Below are positions 1 through 7,063 of a stretch of DNA of 37,279 nucleotides, piece by piece (the first letter of the stretch is position 1; the number at the start of each line of letters is the position of its first letter). The stretch is taken from the NCBI GenBank assembly GCA_024689165.1, contig JAILDS010000013.1, positions 1 to 37,279 on the forward strand. Direction: 5' to 3'. The translations under genes and the position numbers were made by a program. The DNA is from Clostridia bacterium. Its GTDB lineage: Bacteria > Bacillota > Clostridia > Oscillospirales > Acutalibacteraceae. Under the pieces are notes generated by a model, which did no database searches, was not told the origin of the DNA, and saw nothing but the letters and a program-made list of their open reading frames with translations.

Positions 1-333
1 AACGCATATCAATAGATAAAGGATCGCATCGAAGAAAAGATAAACAAAGCGCATAAAAAGAATAATGCCGTCGGCAGAGCCTGTGATGCTTGTAAACAGA
101 AGATAGAACGGCATAACAATAAAACCGAAAAACTGTGACGCGTGCCACTCGTCAATAAACGGACTATCTCCGAAGGAAAAACGCTGCGCCAAAGCGATAT
201 AATAAGCTTCGTCTCTTCTGTCAACGCCGAAGAACGATGAAACCAACAAAAACGCGAACAGAACCGCTCCGCAAACGGCAGCGACTATGAAAAAGCGTTT
301 TTTTAAAGTTTTTGTTAAGAGTTCATCCGACAT
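1..333 (-). CDS. Partial polytopic membrane protein, GT-C glycosyltransferase-like (3' end outside window)
   Basis: An open frame reads from ATG at 333 down to base 1 with no stop, so only the first 111 residues are present. It starts MSDELLTKTLKKRF, followed by a hydrophobic segment at about residues 14-35. A loop with DRRDEAYYIALAQRFSFGD and then DEWHASQFFG follows, and two further hydrophobic stretches. A short cytoplasmic N-terminus, one membrane span and an acidic DE-containing first loop are typical of GT-C/ArnT-like glycosyltransferases, which move sugars from polyprenyl-phosphate donors outside the membrane; that is a family inference. The promoter at 362-390 serves it. The ribosome site is weak (GGGTTTGATT before ATG). 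Other polytopic enzymes with the same topology cannot be excluded on this fragment. Confidence 0.7.
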   Translation of the reverse strand, partial: MSDELLTKTLKKRFFIVAAVCGAVLFAFLLVSSFFGVDRRDEAYYIALAQRFSFGDSPFIDEWHASQFFGFIVMPFYLLFTSITGSADGIILFMRFVYLFFDAILYLLICV

Positions 334-361
334 AATCAAACCCGACGAAATAGTTTTAATA

Positions 362-390
362 ACAATACCATAAAAAAGATATAAATGCAA
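362..390 (-). promoter_or_regulatory. Promoter of the left-edge membrane protein gene
   Basis: On the minus strand TTGCAT (385-390) is followed after 17 bases by TATTGT (362-367), about 30 bases upstream of the ATG at 333. It directly abuts the U-tract of the rplL terminator, so the two transcription units are separated by almost nothing. Confidence 0.55.
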
Positions 391-419
391 CAAAAAACCG
401 GGCGAATGAACGCCCGGTT
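391..419 (-). terminator. Intrinsic terminator of rplJ-rplL
   Basis: The minus strand carries the perfect 9-bp stem AACCGGGCG / CGCCCGGTT (396-404 with 411-419) and a 6-nt loop, followed by a run of six T. It begins 17 bases after the rplL stop codon. Confidence 0.9.
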
Positions 420-435
420 CGAAAAACAAGGGTGA

Positions 436-810
436 TTACTTGAGCTCGACCTTCGCGCCGACTTCCTCAAGCTTAGCCTTGGCGGCTTCGGCCTCTTCCT
501 TCGGAAGGGCTTCCTTGATGGCCTTGGGAGCTGCCTCAACGGCGGCCTTTGCGTCGGCAAGGCCGAGACCGGTGAGTTCACGGACGACCTTGATGACCTT
601 GATCTTCTGATCGCCGATATCGGTGAGAACGACGTCGAACTCGGTCTTCTCTTCCTCAGCGGGGCCTGCAGCGGCGGCGGGGCCGGCGGCTACGACGGCG
701 GCGGCGGCGGAAACGCCGAACTTCTCTTCAACGGCCTTTACAAGCTCGGAAAGCTCAAGAACGGAGAGCTGCGATACTGCCTCGACTATGGCATCGATTT
801 TTTCAGACAT
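436..810 (-). CDS. rplL: Large ribosomal subunit protein bL12 (L7/L12)
   Basis: This is the 124-residue acidic stalk protein that recruits translational GTPases to the ribosome. The start is ATG at 810 (MSEKIDAIVEAVSQLSV), with GGAGG 8 bases upstream. A start five codons earlier in the same frame would contain this ribosome site and is rejected. The sequence shows the dimerising N-terminal helices (about 1-30), an Ala/Gly/Pro-rich hinge (about 38-55), and the C-terminal factor-binding domain with EFDVVLTDIGDQKIKVIKVVR and GLGLADAKAAVE. The length is normal for the family. It lies 18 bases after rplJ, shares its promoter, and ends at the terminator at 391-419. Confidence 0.97.
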   Translation of the reverse strand: MSEKIDAIVEAVSQLSVLELSELVKAVEEKFGVSAAAAVVAAGPAAAAGPAEEEKTEFDVVLTDIGDQKIKVIKVVRELTGLGLADAKAAVEAAPKAIKEALPKEEAEAAKAKLEEVGAKVELK

Positions 811-828
811 GACAAATTCCTCCAATTA

Positions 829-1401
829 TTATTCTGCGGGAGCGGCCGCCGTCTCTTCGGCTGCCGGAGCGGCTTCCTCCGCCGCGGGTTCGGCTGCGCC
901 TTCGCCTGCTTTGTCCACGATCGCCTGGATAACGCGCGCGAACGAGGCCATGGGAGCCTGGAAAACGTTTGCTACCATGGAGAGAAGGGTCTCTCTGTCG
1001 GGCAGCTTGGCAAGACTGTCGATTTTGTCAAGCCCGATGGGCTCTCCGTCAAGGTAACCGCCCTTGATAACGAAGGTCTTGCTTTTTGAGGTCTCGATGT
1101 ACTTCGAAAGGATCCGGGCGGCGGCTGCGTAATCGTCCTTGGAGGAAGCGATAGCGGTCGCGCCGACGAGATGCTCGCAAAGAGGGTCGAGATCGGTGTC
1201 CTTGATGGCAAGGTTGATGAGGGTGTTCTTGTAAGACTTGTAGGTGACGCCCGCCTGTCTGAGATCGGCGCGGAGCTTGGTATCGTCCTCGACGGAGATA
1301 CCTGTAAAGTCAACAAGAAGCCCGGTGCAGGACTCGGAAATCTGGGTCTTGATGTTCTCGACCTGCTGCTGCTTTGCTTCAAGTACCTTTGCGCTTGGCA
1401 T
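829..1401 (-). CDS. rplJ: Large ribosomal subunit protein uL10
   Basis: The 190-residue protein anchors bL12 dimers to 23S rRNA to form the ribosomal stalk. It starts MPSAKVLEAKQQQVENIK and contains GLLVDFTGISVEDDTKLR, TYKSYKNTLINLAI and the segment LPDRETLLSMVANVFQAPM characteristic of L10, followed by the helix that binds L12. The C-terminus is extended by an Ala/Glu/Pro-rich low-complexity tail of about 25 residues, longer than in many bacteria but common in GC-rich Clostridia. It is the first gene of a two-gene unit behind its own leader, where excess L10-L12 complex is known to bind and repress. Confidence 0.97.
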   Translation of the reverse strand: MPSAKVLEAKQQQVENIKTQISESCTGLLVDFTGISVEDDTKLRADLRQAGVTYKSYKNTLINLAIKDTDLDPLCEHLVGATAIASSKDDYAAAARILSKYIETSKSKTFVIKGGYLDGEPIGLDKIDSLAKLPDRETLLSMVANVFQAPMASFARVIQAIVDKAGEGAAEPAAEEAAPAAEETAAAPAE

Positions 1402-1558
1402 AGATTCACCGGCTTTCTGTTTGGATTACGGCTAAAAGCCACGGCAAAAACGAAAAATCTCCCGGGATCACCGAGAGACCGACAAACATAATACAGCTTC
1501 GCTACTCTCGGCAGGCGGTGTAAACCTTTACGCTTTCGCACCTGCTGTCTTAAAACAG
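1402..1558 (-). ncRNA. L10 leader (autoregulatory mRNA element)
   Basis: The 5' UTR between the rplJ promoter and its ATG carries the hallmark internal-loop sequences of the Firmicutes ribosomal L10 leader: AAGACAGCAGGTGC, then an AAAG-containing stretch and CCTGCCGAGAG. GCAGG and CCTGC pair to form the L10-binding helix. It is followed by the attenuator at 1453-1478. In the known mechanism, L10(L12)4 binding the leader promotes termination before rplJ. Confidence 0.85.
1453..1478 (-). terminator. Attenuator terminator inside the L10 leader
   Basis: On the minus strand TCTCTCGG and CCGGGAGA (1471-1478 with 1458-1465) form an 8-bp stem with one G-U pair around a 5-nt loop, followed by TTTTT (1453-1457). 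It lies between the L10-binding helix and the rplJ start, as expected for a transcription attenuator. Confidence 0.8.
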
Positions 1559-1565
1559 CTCGGAT

Positions 1566-1594
1566 ATATTAACGCGGATCAACTGCTTTGTCAA
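1566..1594 (-). promoter_or_regulatory. Promoter of rplJ-rplL
   Basis: TTGACA (1589-1594) and TAATAT (1566-1571) are separated by exactly 17 bases on the minus strand, giving a leader of about 155 nt. A near-consensus promoter is expected for ribosomal protein genes. Confidence 0.9.
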
Positions 1595-1623
1595 CTGTTT
1601 TTTTCGTCTTTTTCAAAAAAAGT

Positions 1624-2832
1624 TTACGCATCCCTGATGCCGAGGGCGGCGCGGAGTATCGTCCTTGCCTCAAAGGTAGTCATGACCGCGTCAGGGTCCA
1701 GCTCAGCGGCGATGAGCTGGTACGCCTCCAGCTCGTCGAGCTCAATCGCCCCGCGAAGGGCAAGGCGCGCGTCGAAAGCCGAGACTTCGGAGTCGCCGTC
1801 GACGTCATACTTCACCGCCAGAGTGTAAGCCTTTGAAGAATACTCGGGCGCGCCGTCGGAATAACCGCCGTCCGAGTCGTAGAACACGAGCAGGACGTCG
1901 CCGCTGCTTACGTATTCGCCGTCGGATCTGAGCAGCTTCACTGACTTACCGAACAGATATGACATCTCGCGGACGAATAAGTCTTTGGGCATGCCGGAGG
2001 GTATGTTCCCGATCACGGCGCAGCGCTCGAATACCGAATACGCGGCGCTGAGCTCGACGGCCTCCGCCGGGTCGGACGAAAGCTCCGAAGCGTCGGGATA
2101 CTCCGCTGAATAATCGCGTATCGGATCGGCGTCGACCTCGTCGTAGTTCGGGGCTCTGTAGATCGACACGTTTTCCATGTATCTGCGGCTTCTGGGAATT
2201 GACGCAAACGAGACCTCGTCGATATAATCGGTGTTGTTCGCCTCGTAAACGTAATACCAGCCCTCGTGCTCGAACAAAAAGATGCTGTCGTGCGAACTGG
2301 TCCTTATCAGATCGCCGGGGCGGATCTCGTCAAGGTCTACTGGCTCCTGATCCCTGTCTATGCCGTAATTGTCGAAGCCGAAGACCTTGTACATCACGTA
2401 ACGGGCAAACGCGACGCACTGCCACGCTTTGACGCATTTGCCGACGAGTTCGGGATGGATGCTCAGAAGGGAACAGTTTGTGCAGGTACCGCTTTTGCCG
2501 TGAGCGCACGTTGAACCGGAAACGGTAAAGAACGACCCGTTGGGGTATTCGGGATACAGATCAAGAAGGCGCTGAGAAACACCGCCGCGCGTCATATATA
2601 TTTCTGCGATCCGGGGCGTTACGTCGGACAGCTTTTTTGTCGGATCGGAAACGAATTCCGTCGTCGTCTCCGCGTCCTCGGGCAACGTCGCAGTTACTGC
2701 CTCGTCCGCAGCTTCGGTCACGGTTCCGGCAACCGTTTCATCATCTGCGGACTCGTTCTGAGCAGACGCGAACGGAGAGAGAACGCATAAAAGCATGACG
2801 GCCGCAATTATTGCGGCGGCGGCGTGTTTCAT
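1624..2832 (-). CDS. Secreted papain-like cysteine peptidase/amidase domain with C-terminal dockerin-like repeats
   Basis: The 402-residue protein starts MKHAAAAIIAAVMLLCVLSP with a signal peptide ending near FASA (residue 24), then a Thr/Glu/Asp-rich linker. The core, about 100-230, has WQCVAFARYV (Cys139), PGDLIRTSSHDSIFLFEHEG (His181) and WYYVYEANN (Asn199/200). This is the Cys-His-Asn order of NlpC/P60 and CHAP peptidoglycan amidases, although it is too diverged to name the family. Cys109/117/120 could form disulfides or bind metal. The last 60 residues hold two calcium-loop-plus-helix repeats, VDGDSEVSAFDARLALRGA and LDPDAVMTTFEARTILRAAL, resembling dockerin type I. The second calcium loop is degenerate. 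GGAGG lies 8 bases before the ATG. It follows tatD by 48 bases, probably in the same transcript. Confidence 0.75.
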   Translation of the reverse strand: MKHAAAAIIAAVMLLCVLSPFASAQNESADDETVAGTVTEAADEAVTATLPEDAETTTEFVSDPTKKLSDVTPRIAEIYMTRGGVSQRLLDLYPEYPNGSFFTVSGSTCAHGKSGTCTNCSLLSIHPELVGKCVKAWQCVAFARYVMYKVFGFDNYGIDRDQEPVDLDEIRPGDLIRTSSHDSIFLFEHEGWYYVYEANNTDYIDEVSFASIPRSRRYMENVSIYRAPNYDEVDADPIRDYSAEYPDASELSSDPAEAVELSAAYSVFERCAVIGNIPSGMPKDLFVREMSYLFGKSVKLLRSDGEYVSSGDVLLVFYDSDGGYSDGAPEYSSKAYTLAVKYDVDGDSEVSAFDARLALRGAIELDELEAYQLIAAELDPDAVMTTFEARTILRAALGIRDA

Positions 2833-2880
2833 GTGATCCCTCCTTCATATCCGGGTCATAACGGCGGAAAACGTCGTTCG

Positions 2881-3666
2881 TCAGTCGCCCGGTCGTATCC
2901 CGAAAAGCTCCAGAGCGTTTTTATGCGCCTGTGAGATGACGCTCTGCGCGTCGAGGCCCTTTATCTCCCCTATCCTTTGAGCAACGGCGGGTATGAACAG
3001 ACTGGTGTTTCTTTCCCCCCTGTGCGGCTCGGGCGAGCTGTAAGGAGCATCCGTCTCGAGCAGGACGCGCGACATGGGCGTCACGGCGGCTACTTTCGGC
3101 TGTTTTTTTGCGTACTGATATGTAAGAGAACCGCCGACGCCGATATACATCCCCATAGCCAGGTACTCTTCGGCAAGCTCCGCCGAACCGGAAAACGAGT
3201 GCAGAACGCCTTTCGGGCGGTACTTCCTGCACAGCTCCAGCACGTCGGCGTGCGCCTCGCGGTCGTGGATTATAACGGGCAGGTCGAGCTCACGCGCAAG
3301 CTCCAGCTGCCGGGCGAAAACCTCTTTCTGAGCCTCGGAGTTATCCTTGCGCCAGTGGTAATCGAGCCCTATCTCGCCGATCGCGACGCATTTCTCGTAA
3401 GAGGCGGCTTCGCGCGTCAGGTCGAGCCAGTTCTCCCCCGCCGCGTCGATATCCTCCGGGTGGACCCCGAAAGCACAGTAAAAAAACGGATACTGCGCAC
3501 AAAGCCTGCGGCTTGAATCAAAGTTCGCAGGCTCGGTCGCGCAGTTGATAACGCCGACGACGCCGCCCGTTGCGAGCGAGGAAACGACCTGCTCCCGGTC
3601 GGAGTCGAACTTAGCGTCGTCGTAATGCGCGTGAGTGTCGAATATATCGTGATATGAATCGGGCAT
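2881..3666 (-). CDS. tatD: TatD family metal-dependent deoxyribonuclease
   Basis: The 261-residue TIM-barrel hydrolase shows all TatD signatures: FDTHAHYDD (Asp10, His12, His14), FGVHPED, GEIGLDYHW (Glu98), VIIHDREAH (His134), LHSFSG (His156) and LLETDAPY (Asp206). These bind two metal ions in a 3'-5' DNase/RNase implicated in DNA repair and quality control. Length is normal. It lies about 100 bases downstream of metG; the metG-tatD pairing is common in Firmicutes. No Shine-Dalgarno sequence is visible before the ATG. The upstream bases are instead a heptamer repeat (3677-3704). Confidence 0.93.
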   Translation of the reverse strand: MPDSYHDIFDTHAHYDDAKFDSDREQVVSSLATGGVVGVINCATEPANFDSSRRLCAQYPFFYCAFGVHPEDIDAAGENWLDLTREAASYEKCVAIGEIGLDYHWRKDNSEAQKEVFARQLELARELDLPVIIHDREAHADVLELCRKYRPKGVLHSFSGSAELAEEYLAMGMYIGVGGSLTYQYAKKQPKVAAVTPMSRVLLETDAPYSSPEPHRGERNTSLFIPAVAQRIGEIKGLDAQSVISQAHKNALELFGIRPGD

Positions 3667-3676
3667 CGAAATAAAA

Positions 3677-3704
3677 GCTGATAGCTGATAGCGGATAGCA
3701 GATA
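3677..3704. repeat. Tandem heptamer repeat, four copies
   Basis: On the plus strand the units are GCTGATA, GCTGATA, GCGGATA and GCAGATA, head to tail, just upstream of the tatD start codon and inside the metG-tatD gap. The array occupies the place where the tatD ribosome site would be expected. Confidence 0.8.
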
Positions 3705-3769
3705 GCGCAATAAAACAACGTATGAGTATAGGTCAGCCGGTTTTTGGCGTCAGGCAGGAAGACCGAGGT

Positions 3770-5737
3770 TCACCTGACCTTTGAGCCGACGGTCATATCG
3801 TCGGCGAAAATGACCTTCGCGCTCCCGTCCGGCGCGTCAGAGGCAAGGATCATGCCGTTGCTCTCGACGCCGCACAGCACGGCGGGCCTGAGATTTGCGA
3901 CAACAATGACCCTGCGGCCGATAAGGTCTTCCGGCTTGTACCACTGAGCTATTCCGGAACAGACCGTCCTTTCGCCGTTGCCGTCGAAGACCGTGAGCTT
4001 CAGAAGCTTTTTGGAGCGTTTCACGGGCTCGCAGGTCCTGATCTCGCAAACGCGCAGGTCGACAGCGGCGAACGCGTCGATGTCGATCTTTTCGGCCTCT
4101 TCATAACCGCCCGACGCAGCGTTGGCTATCTCGAGCGCCTTTTTCGACACTGCAGTCGCCTCCGCGATCTTTGCGTTTATTGCGTCGATCTTCGGCTGAA
4201 CGTCCTTTATGTCGACTCTTGCGAACAGCGGCTCCGTCACCTTGCAGACCGCTTCGGGTTCATACCCGCCGAAATCCTTGATCGACTCGTAGGACGTCTG
4301 CTTCGTACCGAGGATATCGAATATCTTCGCGGAAGTCTCAGGCATGAAGGGCGACAGCTCCACCGCGATGATGCGGATAGACTCGGCAAGGTTGTAAAGC
4401 ACGGTCGAGAGCCTGTCGCGGCTGTTTTCGTCCCTGGCAAGTAGCCACGGCGCAGTCTCGTCGATATATTTGTTGCTGCGCTTTGCAGCTGCGATCACCG
4501 CGTTTGCTGCGTCGGCTATTCGCAGCTCGTCGAAGGCTTTTTCTTCTTTTTCAAGGGAGGATACGATATCCGCCTTGAAACTGTCGTCAAGTTCCTCGGC
4601 GCAGTCTCTGCAGGGCAGGACGCCGCCGAAGTATTTGTTTATCATCGCCGCCGTACGGGACACGAGGTTGCCGAGCGTATTGGCAAGGTCGGAGTTATAG
4701 CGCTCGATCATCTCTTCGAAGGTGATCGACCCGTCCTGAGCGAAGGGCATCTCGCTGAGCAGGTAATACCTCACCGCGTCCACGCCGAACAGGTCGGCGA
4801 GGTCGTCCGCGTAAATGACGTTGCCCTTGGATTTCGAGATCTTGTCCTCCCCGAAAAGCAGCCACTGGTGACCGTAAACGCGCTTCGGCAGTTCCTCTCC
4901 CAGAGCCATAAGGAAGATCGGCCAGTAAATGGTGTGAAAACGCACTATGTCCTTGCCGATTATGTGAAGGTCCGCCGGCCAGTACTTTTTATAGAGCTCT
5001 CCGGGGTTTTCCGGGTCGTAACCGAGGGCGGTTATATAGTTTGAAAGAGCGTCGAGCCAGACGTAGACCACGTGCCCCTCGTCGAAGGGCACTGGGATGC
5101 CCCACTTGAAGCTTGAGCGCGAAACGCACAGGTCCTGGATGCCGGGACGGATGAAGTTGTTGAGCATCTCGTTCTTGCGCGCCTCGGGATAGATGAAATC
5201 CGGGTTGTCCTCGATATACTTTTCAAGCCGCTTCTGGTATTTCCCCATATTGAAGAAATACGCTTCCTCGCTGCTGACGGTCACTTCCTTGCCGCAATCC
5301 GGGCACCTGCCGTCGACAAGCTGGCTGTCCGTAAAAAAGCTCTCGCACGCAACACAGTAGTTGCCGGAGTACGAGCCCTTGTAGATATCCCCGTTGTCGT
5401 AGAACTTTTTGAATATCTTCTGGACGGCGGCGACGTGGTCGTCGTCGGTCGTTCTGATAAAACGGTCGTAGGTCGTGTTCAGCCTGTCGCAGATATCCTT
5501 TATCTCTCCGGCGACCTTGTCGACGTACTCCTTCGGAGAAACGCCCGCCTCCTTCGCATAAGCCTCTATCTTCTGCCCGTGCTCGTCCGTGCCGGTCAGG
5601 AAATAGACGTCGTAGCCCTGCAGTCTTTTGAAGCGTGCTATCGCGTCGGTCATGACGATCTCGTAAGTATTGCCCACGTGAGGCTTCCTCGACGTGTAGG
5701 CGATGGCGGTGGTTATATAATAAGGTTTCTTGCTCAT
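3770..5737 (-). CDS. metG: Methionyl-tRNA synthetase with C-terminal tRNA-binding domain
   Basis: The 655-residue enzyme charges tRNA-Met. The start chosen is ATG at 5737 (MSKKPYYITTAIAYTS) with GGAGG seven bases upstream; the frame is open a further 37 codons upstream but that stretch contains the promoter. Visible are the HIGH-equivalent HVGN (20-23), FLTGTDEHGQKI, a zinc knuckle CVAC...CPDC (Cys128, 131, 145, 148), KISKSKGN (near 300) for the KMSKS loop, and FMPETSAKIFDILG in the anticodon domain. From about 553 there is an EMAP/Trbp111-type OB-fold tRNA-binding domain (FAAVDLRVCEIRTCEPVKRS). This layout is typical of Firmicutes MetG. Confidence 0.97.
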   Translation of the reverse strand: MSKKPYYITTAIAYTSRKPHVGNTYEIVMTDAIARFKRLQGYDVYFLTGTDEHGQKIEAYAKEAGVSPKEYVDKVAGEIKDICDRLNTTYDRFIRTTDDDHVAAVQKIFKKFYDNGDIYKGSYSGNYCVACESFFTDSQLVDGRCPDCGKEVTVSSEEAYFFNMGKYQKRLEKYIEDNPDFIYPEARKNEMLNNFIRPGIQDLCVSRSSFKWGIPVPFDEGHVVYVWLDALSNYITALGYDPENPGELYKKYWPADLHIIGKDIVRFHTIYWPIFLMALGEELPKRVYGHQWLLFGEDKISKSKGNVIYADDLADLFGVDAVRYYLLSEMPFAQDGSITFEEMIERYNSDLANTLGNLVSRTAAMINKYFGGVLPCRDCAEELDDSFKADIVSSLEKEEKAFDELRIADAANAVIAAAKRSNKYIDETAPWLLARDENSRDRLSTVLYNLAESIRIIAVELSPFMPETSAKIFDILGTKQTSYESIKDFGGYEPEAVCKVTEPLFARVDIKDVQPKIDAINAKIAEATAVSKKALEIANAASGGYEEAEKIDIDAFAAVDLRVCEIRTCEPVKRSKKLLKLTVFDGNGERTVCSGIAQWYKPEDLIGRRVIVVANLRPAVLCGVESNGMILASDAPDGSAKVIFADDMTVGSKVR

Positions 5738-5759
5738 GATCCTACCTCCGGATAGGGGC

Positions 5760-5788
5760 ATTGTAACGCACCGCAGAGAAAAAAACAA
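5760..5788 (-). promoter_or_regulatory. Promoter of metG
   Basis: TTGTTT (5783-5788) and TACAAT (5760-5765) with a 17-base spacer on the minus strand, 23 bases before the metG ATG. The leader is too short for a T-box, and none is seen. Confidence 0.7.
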
Positions 5789-5790
5789 GA

Positions 5791-5833
5791 AGAAAATTCC
5801 CGAAGCGAAACCTCTAAGGGATCGCTTCGGGAA
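5791..5833 (-). terminator. Terminator downstream of the HAD phosphatase gene
   Basis: A perfect 12-bp stem, TTCCCGAAGCGA / TCGCTTCGGGAA (5797-5808 with 5822-5833), with a 13-nt loop, followed on the minus strand by TTTTCTTCTTGTTTTTTT. It insulates metG from the aconitase X operon. Confidence 0.75.
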
Positions 5834-5884
5834 CTCTGTGTAAGCCATCCTGCGGGATCGACGCAGACAATGAATTACTGAAAA

Positions 5885-6595
5885 CTACTCCCCTTTACCC
5901 GCTTGAAGCAAGCTGTTGAGGACCTCCCAGACGCTGTCGCAGACGTGCGGAGCTTCCGCGAGAAGCTCCGCCGGGGCAGTGGACATCATCCATCCGGAGT
6001 GGTTGATTATCATTTCCCGGTCGTTATAGTCGTCGCCGAAGACGGCGGCTGCATCGCGGGGCAGCCCGAAATACTCAAGCGCGTCGTACACGCCGGAGGT
6101 CTTGCCGATTCCGGCGGCGCAAATATTGATATGCGGCCCGTTTACGTAAGCAGTTATCCTGTCTCCGAAAAGCGCGTTAAGTTTGTCGGAATACACAAGC
6201 GCGGTTTTCTGATCCTTTGCCCGGGCGTAATACTGGTGGAACACCTCGCCTTCTCCGGTTTCGGAGCAGGACAAAACGTCCCTCCTTGAGACAAGAGAGA
6301 AAAAATTTTCAAGCAGACTGAAATCATCGCGGGGGATCCTGTGCTCCTTAACGACAGAACCATCCGGCAGAACGAGCTGCGCGCCGGTATGGACGAGCAG
6401 GAAATCGTACTCAAGACCGATATCGGAGGCGGTATCGTAAAAATCCATGCCCCGACCGGTGACGACCCCGAAGTACCTCCCGGACTCCCGCCAAGCACGA
6501 ATGGCGGAGCGGTTTTCGGCGGAGACCTCGCCGTGTATGTTTATGGTGCCGTCATAGTCGGTCGCAGCGAGCAGCTTCAAAGTCGATCCAATCAT
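5885..6595 (-). CDS. HAD superfamily (Cof/IIB type) phosphatase
   Basis: The 236-residue protein has HAD motif I ATDYDGTIN (nucleophile Asp13, acid/base Asp15), motif II GVVTGRGMD, motif III with Lys near GIGKTSGV, and motif IV FGDDYNDREMI. A long insert between motifs II and III marks a type IIB cap, as in sugar-phosphate or phosphoserine-like phosphatases. The substrate cannot be read. It is the last gene of the aconitase X unit, 27 bases after the small subunit. The ribosome site before ATG 6595 is poor; a TTG five codons in, with GGA ahead, is an alternative start. Confidence 0.85.
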   Translation of the reverse strand: MIGSTLKLLAATDYDGTINIHGEVSAENRSAIRAWRESGRYFGVVTGRGMDFYDTASDIGLEYDFLLVHTGAQLVLPDGSVVKEHRIPRDDFSLLENFFSLVSRRDVLSCSETGEGEVFHQYYARAKDQKTALVYSDKLNALFGDRITAYVNGPHINICAAGIGKTSGVYDALEYFGLPRDAAAVFGDDYNDREMIINHSGWMMSTAPAELLAEAPHVCDSVWEVLNSLLQAGKGE

Positions 6596-6622
6596 GTGAT
6601 TTACGCTTAAAGACGGCAGGTC

Positions 6623-7063
6623 TCAGCCGACAACAACAGTTCCGTCCTCTTTGACGCTGACGGTATCGCCCGTTTTGACGGCGTCGAGAAAATCGTCGCC
6701 GAGGCAGTCGACGCAAACAACGCCGCTGTTTTCCCACACGCGTGCAAGGACTATACCGGACGCGGCGAGCGAGTCGATATGCTTTGAGAACAGGAACGCG
6801 ACGGGATTGATCCTCATCGCGCAGACGGTCTGGATGACAAGCCCTCCGGTGGTTGAGCCTATGGTCTGCGGCAGGCATAGTATTTTGCCGGTGATCTCTT
6901 TTTTATAAACGTCCGGATTGTTCTGATCGCCGCCCAGGACGGTCTTTTTGCCGTCCATAACGCTTTTCTGGAAGGTCGCGAGAGTATTGAGCCCGCTGCG
7001 GGAAACTACGGCCTCTCCGCTTACCGAACCGGCGGCTATGACCCTGCCCTTGAATTCACGCAT
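6623..7063 (-). CDS. Aconitase X small (swivelling, DUF126) subunit
   Basis: The 146-residue protein matches the swivelling domain of two-subunit aconitase X enzymes. It opens with FKGRVIAAGSVSGEAVVSRSGLN, then GGDQNNPDVYKKEITGKILCLPQ, GSTTGGLVIQ and RINPVAFLFSKHIDSLAASG, ending with the GDTVSVKEDGTVVVG barrel strand. The conserved serine region SGEAVVS and GSTTGG are substrate-side elements of the family. Its ATG directly follows the TAA of the large subunit (TAAATG), so translation is coupled. Known family members include cis-3-hydroxy-L-proline dehydratase and archaeal mevalonate 5-phosphate dehydratase; the reaction here is not determined. Confidence 0.85.
   Translation of the reverse strand: MREFKGRVIAAGSVSGEAVVSRSGLNTLATFQKSVMDGKKTVLGGDQNNPDVYKKEITGKILCLPQTIGSTTGGLVIQTVCAMRINPVAFLFSKHIDSLAASGIVLARVWENSGVVCVDCLGDDFLDAVKTGDTVSVKEDGTVVVG

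Noticed and set aside
9..224. A 71-codon minus-strand open frame at the left edge
   Set aside because: It is out of frame with the convincing membrane protein that reads through 1-333.
5738..5884. T-box riboswitch before metG
   Set aside because: The hairpin there is a terminator of the upstream gene; the metG promoter leaves a leader of only about 15 nt and no T-box sequence is present.
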